Shown in pieces: positions 20,882 through 31,501 of a stretch of 64,000 nt of DNA. Each line of letters begins with the position of its first letter. The stretch's first letter is position 1. The stretch lies in contig JAWZYU010000011.1 in the NCBI GenBank assembly GCA_038380435.1, positions 77,993,501-78,057,500 on the forward strand. The letters run 5' to 3'. The notes beneath the pieces are model-generated. The model did no database searches. It worked only from the letters and a program-made list of their open reading frames with translations, and had not been told where the DNA came from. The stretch is from Ryuthela nishihirai (taxonomy: Eukaryota; Arthropoda; Arachnida; Araneae; Heptathelidae). The translations under genes were made by a program, and so were the position numbers.

Positions 20882-22801
20882 AAGTGCTTTTCTTGAGGCA
20901 CAAATATTGTTACTCAGTGGGCTAAATCATATGGGAAAAATAAGAAAACGGAACTCACATCACTTTGAAAAAAAAATTAATGAACGTAAAGAGTCACTTG
21001 TTCACGTCGAAGCTTCCAAAATTTTAGAAATGGCTGAAAAGGACATTCTGATAAACATCAATGCAAAGAATGAAGAATCAGCAATTGAAGCCACTGCTCG
21101 GTTGTTTATAGGACAGCATACTATGTCGTGAAATAAATCGACCCTGTTCAGACCCACAAGGGTGTTGTTGACCTATAAAAAGTTAATGGGATCAAAATGA
21201 GGCAATTGCTTCAAAGCAGACCATCTGCTTTGATATCATAGAGCATGTCTCTGCAGAAAGGAAGAGAGAAATAATTTCACAAATAATTTGCAACATATCC
21301 AAGGTTACTATACTAGTTGATGAATCGACAACTCTTGCTAAAAAAATCAACTCTTATAATTTTTATATAAAGTAGTGTTGACAGTATTATGAATCCAGTA
21401 ACATTTCCTTTGGATTTGATCCACTTAGAAAATTTATCGGCTGAAAATATAAGACATATTAAATGTTTGGTATGCTTTGGGTTCACTATGGAATTGCTGG
21501 CCAAGATATTTATAAGTTTGTGCAATGATGGTGCTAATGTCATGCTCAGAGTGAAAGCTGGAGTGGGAAAGCTTCTGAAAAAAGACTTTCCAAATATCAT
21601 TCTGTGGCACTGCCTTCTTAACTACAGACTTGAACTGGCTGTTGACCAGGCAGTGGATATTACTAGGGGTACAAATGATTTTAGAGCCTTTTTGGGCAAT
21701 TTTAAGTGTTTTATAGTCGGTTGTCGAAAAACGCACATGAGCTCAGCAGATATGCCAATGATCTTCATGTTGTTCTAAAGAAAATCAGCAGAGTTTTTAG
21801 TGTACAATGAGTAGCTTCAATGTGGAGAGCTGTTAATGCACTATGGCAGAAATATCCAGCATTGCCTAGACATTTCGAGGAAGCCTCAAAAGACAACTCA
21901 AGGGAAGGAAGAGAATGAGCGAATTCTGAGGTCTACACTCAAAATTGTGTTCAGTCAGCTTTCTAAGAATCTATCATTGATGTTAGATCTCCTTACTGAG
22001 CTCAAGGATTTGTCTGAACTCCTAGAAGATAGAAAACTGATGATCACAAAAGCAGATAATCTGATTAAAATATATTTACAAAGAATGGGCAGTTTATATA
22101 TGGTTCCTGGATTTCACACTAAGAAGCACAGAAAGCCAAAGATGATATGATATTCAAGAATGCAAATTTAACAATGCTGGGAAGAAATTCCACAATCAAT
22201 TCATCACAGTTTATTCATCCTGTTGTTGATAATATGAAGTATAAATTTTTCACTACCATTGCTAACAAGCCTAATCAAGACACAGCATAAGGCAGAGAGA
22301 TCAGTTATCAAAACCTGTTGGGTAACATGTTGAATTTGAAACATGGCAACAGCATGTTGAAAATCCACGAAGATACTGGAATTCATTTATTATGCGATAG
22401 TTTGGGGATACTGGAATTCATTTATTATGCGACACTCTAAAGGTAAATCACCATGAAATATATCAGTGATTTGTTTAATATAAGTGTTGTACAGGGCAAA
22501 CTGCACCTGATAAACTTTAAAATATATTACTCTCTGTAACTCTTGCAGTGAGTAATGCTGACTGCTAACGTGGGTTCAGCTTAACATAGTCACAAATAGA
22601 CGTACTGCATTGACCACTCATCATGTGGCTGATCTCTTTATATCAAGTGTTGGACCTCCCTACACAGAATGGGATCCTACACCATATGTCAAATTATGGC
22701 TGGGCAAGGGACGTTGTCTTGCTCATTCGACTGAGGTTATGACATGATGACAAAAGGAACAGGAAAAGGCTTACTATGAAGAATTGTGGAAGTATCTATA
22801 A
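20744..22801 (+). pseudogene. KIAA1586-like hAT transposase, dead
   Basis: Starting at ATG 20744, the reading gives MADEATDELSTVWSNGQFQ, then KNNWLFASRGKLGYKTCRDV, which matches the N-terminal zinc-finger-like entry of KIAA1586-type proteins. Later, in shifted frames, come IISQIICNISKVTILVDEST (catalytic-domain start, near 21270), LSAENIRHIKCLVCFGFT and CNDGANVML...GVGKLLKKDFPNII (21389-21778). Next is LWHCLLNYRLELAVDQAV, the conserved W-H-C...RLELAV segment. The end is HHVADLFISSVGPPYTEW and PYVKLWLGKGR (22610-22720). hAT transposases move elements with 8-bp target duplications. At least six stops or frameshifts are present, so it is not functional. No TIR pair was found. Confidence 0.82.
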
Positions 22802-23403
22802 TTATGTAAGTTGCATAAATATGTTTGAAATAACAGTATTATATATTTAAAATTTTGATGAACTAATTGAATAAAAAAAAATAGCCATTAATCATAACTG
22901 ATTTAAGTTATCTTAAACTGTAGTTGCTTGTTGCTGAATCACGAAAACATTTTTCTTTAAGATGAAGACAAGGTCTATATTAAGGTCAAAGCATATGTAA
23001 AGTATACATATATTTCTTTTAGTGCAGGTGTGGCCAATCTATGGTACCTGTGACCAGAGTGGCAGGCTAGATGCAAAAAAATTTGGTTGGCATTCAAGAG
23101 TTCTCAGCAAAATAGTCTTTTTTTTTTAGCAAACATCATCGTTCTTTTCCTACCACCTTTTGGATGCGCGAAATGTGGAACTTTGCATATCACAGAGGAG
23201 AAATTTCCCTACCTCGTCTAATCTGTGGTACACTTCATGAATTTTAAAAGTTAACTGAATCTCTGATAAAAGTTATTCTAAAAAAATGCTTAAATGTGTC
23301 ATGTGCACTTAGAATATAGAAGTTGAGTAAATTAAGTTACAATGTGAGTGAAAAATTCATTTTCTTTATAAAAAATTGTTTTAAGAAATAAAATCATTTT
23401 AAA
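22802..23403. other. AT-rich DNA with a hAT-like end sequence
   Basis: CAGGTGTGGCCAATCTATGG at 23025 resembles the outer end of Charlie-type hAT elements; a similar CAGATGTGGCCAACC lies at 20056 in the same orientation. They cannot be the two ends of one element, because they are not inverted. Confidence 0.4.
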
Positions 23404-23415
23404 AACATCTCCATC

Positions 23416-26400
23416 GTCATCATCATCCTCAAGCAGCCATAGACTACGGAGGTTCAACCAGACTGTGCAATTTAGTTCTCCAAGCAAGTCTGTCCTGAGC
23501 TACATCTGCTGCATCTGGCCACTGCACATCAATTCTAATAAGGTCCTGTTTAACATTGTCTGCCCACCGCATCCTAGGTCTCCCCATCTTTCTGAGGTCT
23601 TTAGGCACACTGTTCATAACCCTATTCACCAATCTATAATTATCCATACAGGCAACATGGCCAAACCAGCAGTCTCTCTCTCTGCGCAATATGCTGCTTA
23701 AAGGTGGTTGCCGACTCCTTTGCCTAACCTCATCATTAGTTACCAAGTTAAACCACCTAATGCCCAAGATACTGTGTAAGCATCTAGATTCAAAAGCATC
23801 TAGTTTCCTGTTATCTTGTTTACAAAGTATGCATGTTTTCCTACCATAACTAACCCTAGAAAGAACCAAACTGTTATACAGTCTAATTTTAGTCTTTATG
23901 TGTATACGTCTACTTCTCCACACTCTCCATAGATTCTTAAAAGTCCCGGCAGCAATCCCTATCCATCTGTTAATCTCATGCCGCACATAACCAGTATCTG
24001 TTACATAGCTCCCAAGATAATTAAACTGTGACACCTATTCAATATTGCAACCATTCAGATTAACTGAATCACAGCCTGCCTGACCAATTTTCATCACTTT
24101 AGTTTTCTATCTGTTTATAACCAAACCTACTCTAGTACCAGTTTCATCAACAGCTCAAATTGAAGAGTTCATCTCATCAACATCATTTGCCAAAAGGGCT
24201 GAATCATCAGTATAATCTAAGTCGGAAATTTTCGTATCTTCTGACCACTTAAGATCAAAATCTTTCCCTTGCAATGAATTTCACATAACATAATCAATAA
24301 CCAAACTAAAGAGAAAAGGAGACAAAATGCACCCTTGTGGAACACCAGAAGTAATGTTAAACCAATTGCTACAAGCCTTACCAACTCTCACACACGCCTC
24401 AGTGTTATTATACAGAGCTTTCATTATGTTAACTAACTTGTCTGGTATACATATGATCTCACAATCAACCATAATATATGATGATCAACAGAGTCAAAAG
24501 CCTTTTTGAAATCAACAAAGCTAGCAACCAAAGGTTTCTGAAACTCGAAACATTTCTCAAGAATCTGCCTGTGAAAATATCTGATCCACATATCCCCTAC
24601 CACTTCTGAATCCACATTGCTCATCACGCAATTAATTGTCAACCAGATTCTTAATTCTATTAAGCACAATCATGGAAAGAACTTTACCTGGAACAGAGAG
24701 TAGGCTTATACCCCTATAGTTATCACAAGAACTGCGATCACCTTTTTTGAAAATAGGGATGATGATAGCTCTGGTAAAATCCTTAGGAACCATGCCTTTT
24801 TCATAAAAGATATTCAAAATTTCAGTTATCCAAGTGGTAACTGAAACATTCCCAGCTCTAAGCATTTCCGTAGTAATTTCATCTAGCCCTGGGGATTTAT
24901 GAAGTTTAAGTTTAGAAACAGCTAAAATAACTTCAGATTGTGTTATAGGGCCAACATTAAAGCCACCAATGTATCTATCATAATTGCAAATAATGGGAGT
25001 AGAACTAACCACATTGTTTAGAACATCACTGAAATGTTCAGCCCACCTAGCCATGACAGAATCCTCACCTTCTATAACCTTATCTTGTTTATCCTTCAAT
25101 CCCTGTATACCTGTTATGTTTTCTACCACACAAAACATTAACTATCTGGTATAGCTCTCTGCTGTTGTGCTGTCTAACTGCTTCCTCGGCTTTGTCAGCC
25201 AAGCCACTAAGCGAAAGATTCTTGTCAGCAGCTAACTGATCCTTTACACGTTTATTAAGCTCTCTGTAATGCTCTCTATTAGGACTAGTAGGGTATTGAT
25301 TAAGGACATTCCTGCAGTTCTTTCTTTCTGAAATAAGTTCACTCAAATAATTCTGCTTACTCTGTCCCTTTTTCCCTAAAAGAGTACTGTTAGTTTCCAA
25401 AAAAAGCCTGTTTAAAATGGTCCCATTCTTCTTCAGCTTCAGTAGTAAGCAAACCATGACTGTCATAATGACTAAGTAACCTATCATGGTAAGCTTTAGC
25501 TATAACAGGGTCTTTTAGAGCTTCAGTATTAAAGGTAAAATTTTTAACCCTAGCACAACACTTTTTAAGTTTAAGTTGCAACACACTTTTAACAAGGTAA
25601 TGGTCAGATCCAATTTCAGCTTCCCTATATGCCCTGGTATTCCTAACATTGTTGTTAAATAATAAATTTGCTGTTAATTAATAAATAATCAATCATATTC
25701 TTATGCAGCCCATCAGGTGAAACCCATGTGTACTTATGTATGTTGCGGTGTTTGTAATAAGTGATAGTTATTCTGAATCCATTGAGTTTACTTACCTGTA
25801 GGAGACGTTGCCCATTGCCATTGCAGCTACCAATACCAAAAGGGCCTATTACTCCTCCCCAAAGGTCAGAGTCAGTACCAACTTTGGCACTGACGTCACC
25901 TAGAACAAGAGTAATATCTTCTTTCTTGACAGAATTCAAAATATCCTGAAGTTGTCTGTAAAACCTCTCCTTCTCATTGGCATCCTCAGTGGGGGCATAA
26001 CAGCAGATAACATTCAAGTCTAATGCTTGTCTGAAATTTTGTTGTAAGGAACCTTACATTAATGCACTCATATCCTAGAAGAGCATCACTAGCATGTCTT
26101 CTGAGAAGCAGATCTGCACCTTGGAGATGCTTATTATCTTCCCTTCCTGAAAAGAGAAATTTAAGATTATTTTTTAAGAATCTGACCTTTATTTTTCCAT
26201 CTGGTCTCTTGCAGGCTGAGAATATCTAAATTATAATGGTGGAATTCTTGTGTGAGGACATCAAGAGAAGAAGCTCTGTGCAGAGTCCTCACATTCCAAC
26301 TACCTATGGAGAGAAAATGGTTAGTGGGATGTTTAAAGTGACTATGTTTATTTAGAGAGGAAATGCCGACAATATCAAACAGCTTCCTAATCGCAGACAT

Positions 26401-26983
26401 GGGTCAAAGATCCGTTCCCCCACCACTAAAGGATGAAGCCATCTACACTGGTAAACTTCCTCCAATGTAGAATTTGATGATGCCAATACAAGCAAAGAGT
26501 TTAGGTGCCTGCAATGACCTCTGGTCAGGATTATTCACTAGCTGATAAACATATCCTGTGAATCTATTCACTTGGGGCTGTCAACCCACAAACAAACAGA
26601 AAACACAGCGGAAGATTTTCTCTCCACAGAAGCCCATCAGTGCAGCAAATTCAGGATCCATAATCAAGCTCAGAGCCATAATTCCATTCAGGTTGGTATA
26701 TATGGTCAGCACCAGGACCTTCTGTGGTTGACCACTCCTCAGCAGGGTAGAAAAAAAAGAAAAGTAGCCATAGTTGTTCAGATCTGTAGGCCACACTAAT
26801 CTGGCAGCTCTCCCCTCCCGTTCACTTCCACAAGAGAATATCTCTTTTGAAAGGTACTAACAGTCTGCACCACGAGAAGGCAATGTCGGACGTTAGGTGC
26901 TAGGTCTGGCCAGTTCTTTGCATCATCACAGGGGATTGGTGTATAGCTCTCCTTCCAGTGACTACCTACCATTTACAGACCAT
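23416..26983 (-). mobile_element. RTE-type retrotransposon copy B, full length
   Basis: Flanked by a 12-bp target duplication AACATCTCCATC (23404-23415 and 26984-26995). This gives exact ends and a length of 3,568 bp. The 3' end is a short (GATGAT)n run at 23416-23430, read on the minus strand. The RTE layout is a short leader, one ORF with an apurinic-type endonuclease then RT, and a short 3' end. Most domains are recognisable but frames are broken. It belongs to the same subfamily as copy G. Confidence 0.93.
23444..26400 (-). pseudogene. RTE copy B endonuclease-reverse transcriptase, broken
   Basis: N to C on the minus strand: GSWNVRTLHRASSLDVL and LDILSLQETRW (endonuclease start, 26167-26400); CCYAPTEDANEKERFYRQLQ and LVLGDVSAKVG, where other copies have GDFNAKVG (25655-26017). 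Then come the linker, RT blocks ITTEMLRAGN and IIIPIFKKGDRSSCDNYRGI (24632-25138), KALYNNTEACVRV and GVPQGCILSPF (24281-24472), and the C-terminal segment RLYNSLVLSRVSYGRKTC to LVEPP (23444-24034). The YADD region near 24210 reads as DYTDDSALLAND, changed from YADDLALLAND. It is non-functional because of several frameshifts and the catalytic-site change. Confidence 0.88.
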
Positions 26984-27279
26984 AACATCTCCATCTTATT
27001 ATTATTTTTAATAAGACTGAAATCCATGAATACAACAGACTCTGCAAGTATTTAGAAATATTAATATTTAGTTCACATTAAAACCTCTAAATCAGCAGTT
27101 CCCAACCTGTGGTCAACAGACCCCAGGGATCTTGCAGTAACATCTGAGAGGGGTCAGCAAGAAAGTCATTATTTCCTACATGCAGAAGTTCGCTGATTAT
27201 CACACGGAAAAATATTCAATTGTGTTTTGATATGCATGATGAAATTCGAATTTTTTTAAATTGATGATGCATTTCCTTT

Positions 27280-28185
27280 GAGATATTTAATCCATGATTA
27301 TGCTGTTTAACTTAAAGACTTCTGAACAACTAGTTCATACTACACTTAGCACTAGTTTTACATAGTTAAGGTATGAGTTTTTTTCTATTATGGTAAATTA
27401 TAACTTAAGGCCCTTTTCTATCTATGAAAGACTCCCAAATAAAGATGAAAATCATTACCATTTCATAGATGTCTTTCAACAGTTCTGCTGGCTCAGTCAG
27501 TTGTGCTGTCCTGAAAAAGGATTTCATCTGGAGTGCCATTTGTTTCACACTGGTGGTTGTTGATATATAGCACTGATGTTTTCTTTTCAAAATCCGGATA
27601 CCAATTCAGGTTTATATATTGAAGACACTATTCCAAGTGTGATTCAGCACTACCACAAAGGCTGGGTTACACATTCTGAAACTCATTTCGTGACACATGT
27701 GTTGCTCAAAAGGATCCTCCTTATTCAATATTTAACCATTCCAAAAGAACTCTAACGGACTTCACCCTCAACTCAGTAAAACGTTTAAATCGTCTTTAAA
27801 AGAGACTTGTTAAACTCAAGTTTATGTTAGGAAACGCTAAAATCATAGACATTCAACGTTAAAATTCGGAAGAGGATCCCCCCCCCCCTTTCATAGAGTT
27901 AAGGCAACATGTTTCATCTCGACACCAGCGGTACTTAATCTGGCAGTATTCTACATGGTAAGTCCTTAATAATGATGGACTTAAATCATTATTATTGATG
28001 GTAAGTCCTTAAATGATGATGGTAAGTCCTTAAATAAGAATCTCCCCCTATTGGTGAATTTTAATTTTTGCATGTTGCTCATGCAGCAGGAGGTTCCATG
28101 CTGCTGGAAGGGGTGGAATCTCCGTATTGCACAGGTGCTCTTTGTGTATATTGATTAAAATATTTTCAGTATATTGTAACTGATA
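27280..28185 (+). repeat. Left arm of a long inverted repeat inside the hAT
   Basis: Reverse complement of 28553-29330 with high similarity. Examples are GATTATGCTGTTTAACTTAA, AACATCAGTGCTATATATCA (on the complement), GGATCCTCCTTATTCAA, the C-tract with TTTCATAGAGTTA, and the inner edge CAGTATATTGTAACTGATA. It carries ~170 bp absent from the right arm (about 27905-28070), including three copies of GGTAAGTCCTTAA. Confidence 0.85.
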
Positions 28186-28218
28186 TAAACAATAAATAAT
28201 AGCAAATAAATTTTTCAG

Positions 28219-28406
28219 ATATACCAGAGATATCAAAAGCTATGAAAAACACTCAAATTAAACATGACCTTAAAATGCCGCATATGGTAAATAACACAAT
28301 TAAAAAACTGATAATTAATGATATAAATGTGTCCCAACAGGAGTGATGTATAATGTAGAAATACCAGATGTTGAAAATGAATTGGGTGGGAATCAATACA
28401 TAGGTA
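28219..28406 (+). other. Coding-like spacer between the inverted arms
   Basis: After AAATTTTTCAG, an open frame encodes IPEISKAMKNTQIKHDLKMP and LIINDINVSQQ, ending at a TGA near 28345. In the next frame, following CCCAACAG, the peptide GVMYNVEIPDVENELGGNQY ends at TAG|GTAAAA, an exon-like boundary. No family recognised. It may be a captured gene fragment or part of the original transposon. Confidence 0.35.
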
Positions 28407-28552
28407 AAACATATAGAACATATGAACAATGAATATAAGAGCATCAGCTGGATATAAAAAATAAAACAATACAGCATTATCACAAACAGTACTTCAAAAT
28501 CAAATACAAGTAGAAAATTAAACCTATAAAGCTATAGTTGCTCCACCAAATA

Positions 28553-29330
28553 AATATCAGTTACAATATACTGAAAATATTTTAATCAATCTACACAAAG
28601 AGCACCTGTGCAATACAGAGATTCCACCCCTTCCAACGGCGAGGAACATCCTGCTGCGTGAGCAACATGTCACCCTAACTCTATGAAAGGGGGGGGGGGG
28701 GGTCCTCTTCTGAAATTTAATGTTGAATGTTTACAATTTTAGCATTCGCTAACTTAAACTTGAGTTTAACAAGTCTCTTTTAAAGACAATTTAAACGCTT
28801 TACTGAGTTGAGGGTGAAGTCTTAGAGTTCTTTTGGAATGGTTAAATGTTGAATAAGGAGGATCCTTTTGAGCAACCTGTGTGTCATGAAATGAGTTTCA
28901 GAAGAATGTGTAACCCAGTCTATGTGGTAGTGCTGAATTGCACTTGGAATAGTGTCTTCAATATATAAACCTGGACTGGACTGGTGTCCGAATTTTGAAA
29001 AGAAAACATCAGTGCTATATATCAACAACTTCCAGTGCGAAACCAATGGCACTCCAGATGAAATCCTGAAAAAGGACTCTGAAATAGTATTACAAGAAGG
29101 ATAGCACAACCGGCAGGACTGTTGAAAGACATCTATGGAATGGTAATGATTTTCATCTTTACTTGGCAGCCTTTTATAGATAGAAAAGTCCCTTAAGTTA
29201 TAACTTACCATAATAGAAAAAAACTCGTACCTTGACTATGTAAAAATAGTGCTAAGCGTAATATTAACTAGTTGCTCAGCAGTTTTTTTAAGTTAAACAG
29301 CATAATCATGGATTAAATATTTTAAACAAA
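28553..29330 (-). repeat. Right arm of the long inverted repeat inside the hAT
   Basis: Mirror of the left arm, beginning at the inner edge TATCAGTTACAATATACTG (28556) and fading around TGGATTAAATATTT (29320). The G tract at 28689-28702 corresponds to the C tract of the left arm. A minus ORF of 129 codons (28822-29211) reads through most of it but shows no known domain. Confidence 0.85.
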
Positions 29331-29463
29331 TTGCTGTGTAGTTCAAATTATTATTATTTTCTTTGAGTTATCATTTCAAAGATTTTAAATGATTGTGTAT
29401 AGTCGCATATTTGACTGGTATTTTCGGATATGTGAATGAACTAACTTACTTTAAGCCTACAGG

Positions 29464-30063
29464 GTGCATCTGTAATAATATTTAATGTTGAAAACAGTAT
29501 TGAAGCAATGATAAAGAAATTAAACCTATGGTCCCATCATCTTTCCAACAATATTTACTTGCATTTTCCGAGGCTCTATGATTTTTTAGAAACTATAAAA
29601 GAAAAGATTACTGGTGACATGTGAAAAGATTTCATTGAGCATTTGAATACACGAAAAGTAATTTTATGAAATATTTTCCATCCCCTGATTCCAATAATAA
29701 AAGGATTAAGGATCCTTTTAATGAAGATGTAAAAATCATAAAAGGCTTAAGAAGTAATGAAGAAAACAGCTTAGTGGAGATTTCTTGTGTGACAATTCAT
29801 TATTGTTTAACAAATATAATTTAATTGATCTTTGGATGCAGTTAAGCTCTGAATATGCAGAGTTATAAAACAAGGCATTGAAACATTTAATTCTATTTGC
29901 TATGACTTATTTGTGCGAATGGACTTTTTCAGCATTTTTATACACCAAGTCAAAATATCAAAACAGACTAAATGTGGAACCTGATTTAAGAGTGCAAGTT
30001 GATACAATTGGACCAAACATTTCTGAACTTGTTTCAGTCAAACAACATCAACCTTCATGCTAA
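29464..30063 (+). pseudogene. ZBED5/SCAND3-like hAT transposase, C-terminal part
   Basis: In broken frames, IKKLNLWSHHLSNNIYLHFP, DLWMQLSSEYAEL, then FAMTYLCEWTFSAFLYTKSK and LNVEPDLRVQVDTIGPNISE match the hAT C-terminal dimerisation region of ZBED5/FAM200-type proteins. In those proteins the TYLCE-x-FSAL-x-x-KxKYR-x-RL-x-VE-x-DLRV motif is highly characteristic. The last 61 codons (29878-30063) are open and end with QPSC and TAA. Earlier parts contain stops. This region pairs transposase subunits on the transposon ends. Only about a third of a normal protein is present. Confidence 0.85.
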
Positions 30064-30285
30064 CTAAAAATTAATGTTGTTTTAAATTAATGTAACTACA
30101 TATTAAAAAGAAATAAAGTTTACTTTTTTTTGTTGATATACATTTTTTTTTCATAAGACCTGTTCCCCTTTCCAATATTTCTAGTACAGAATCAAAAACA
30201 TAGACCATAATTAAAGATAAAAATTCATCATCATCATCATCCTCAAGCAGTCATGGGCTACGGAGGTCCAACCAGACCATGCAGT

Positions 30286-31140
30286 TTAAATTCTCCAAGC
30301 ATATCTGTCCTGAGCTACATCTGCTGCATCCCGCCACTGCACACCAATTCTAACAAGGTCCTGTTTGACATTGTCTGCCCACCGCATCCTAGGTCTCCCC
30401 CTCCTTCTGAGGCCTCTAGGCACACTGTTCATAACCTTATTCGCCAATCTATAATTATCCATACGGGCAACATGACCAAACCAGCGGAGTCTCTCTCTGC
30501 ACAATATGCTGCTTAAAGGAGGTTGCAGACTCCTTTGCCTAACTTCATCATTAGTTACAAAGTTAAACCACCTAATACCCAAGATACTGCGTAAGCATCT
30601 AGAATCAAAAGCATCTAGTTTCCTGTTATCTTGTTTACATAGCGTCCAAGTTTCACTACCATAACTAACCCTAGAAAGAATCAAACTATTATACAGTCTA
30701 ATTTTAGTCTTTAGGTGAATACGCCTATTTCTCCACAATCTCCATAGATTCTTAAAAGTCCCGGCAGCAATACCTATTCGTCTGTTAATCTCCTGCCGCA
30801 CATCACCAGTATCAGTTACATAGCTCCCAAGGTAATTAAACTGTGACACCTGCTCAAGACTGCAACCATTCACATTAACTGAATCACAACCTGCCTGACC
30901 AATTTTCATCACTTTAGTTTTCTCTCTGTTTATAACCAAACGTACTCTACTACCAGTCTCATCAACAGCTCGAATGAAAGAGTTCATCTCATCAACATCA
31001 TTTGCCAAAAGGGCTAAATCATCAGCATAATCTAAATCAGAAATTTTCCTATATCCAGCCCAATTAAGGCCAAAATCTTTCCCTTGAAGTGAATTTTGCA
31101 TAACATAATCAACAACTAAACTAAAGAGAAAAGGAGACAA
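30286..31140 (-). pseudogene. RTE copy C ORF, part 3: RT catalytic loop and C-terminal domain
   Basis: Same frame as part 2 after the nonsense codon. It contains SPFLFSLVVDYVM, the catalytic YADDLALLANDVDEMNSF, and the thumb and C-terminal segment GCSLEQVSQFNYLGSYVTD, RLYNSLILSRVSYGSETW, SRCLRSILGIRWFNFVTNDE, LRWFGHVARMDNYRLANK and RGRPRMRWADNVKQDLV. This C-terminal block is typical of RTE-like RT proteins. Both catalytic Asp residues of the YADD box are intact. Confidence 0.92.
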
Positions 31141-31143
31141 GAT

Positions 31144-31491
31144 TCACCCTTGTCGAACACCAGACGTAATGCTAAACCAATTGCTACAAGACTTACCAAC
31201 TCTCACACATGACTCAGTGTTATTATAGAGAGCTTTCATTATGTTAACTAACTTGTCTGGTATACCATATGATTTCACAATCAACCACAAATTATGACGA
31301 TCAACAGAGTCGAAAGCCTTTTTGAAATCAACAAAGCTAGCAACCAAAGGTTTCTGAAACTCAGAACATTTCTCAAGAATCTGCCTAAGAGAAAATATCT
31401 GATCCACACATCCCCTACCACTTCTGAATCCACATTGCTCATCACGCAATTGACTGTCAACCAGATTCTTAATCCTATTAAGCACAATCAT
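31144..31491 (-). pseudogene. RTE copy C ORF, part 2: central RT
   Basis: RT palm and finger blocks NRIKNLVDSQLRDEQCGFRS, FVDFKKAFDSVDRHNLWL (first catalytic Asp), KALYNNTESCVRVGKSC and ITSGVRQG. It is separated from part 1 by two extra bases in TTTACCCCTGG near 31503. It ends at a TGA (31141-31143) where other copies have TGC in RQGCILSPF, so one base change closes the frame. Confidence 0.9.
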
Positions 31492-31501
31492 GGAAAGAAC
31501 T

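Noticed and set aside
20056..23060. CAGATGTGGCCAACC and CAGGTGTGGCCAATC as the two ends of one hAT
   Set aside because: They are in the same orientation, while hAT ends must be inverted. They may be single ends of different elements.
28822..29211. 129-codon minus ORF as an independent gene
   Set aside because: It lies entirely inside the right arm of the inverted repeat, and the left-arm equivalent is broken. No domain recognised.
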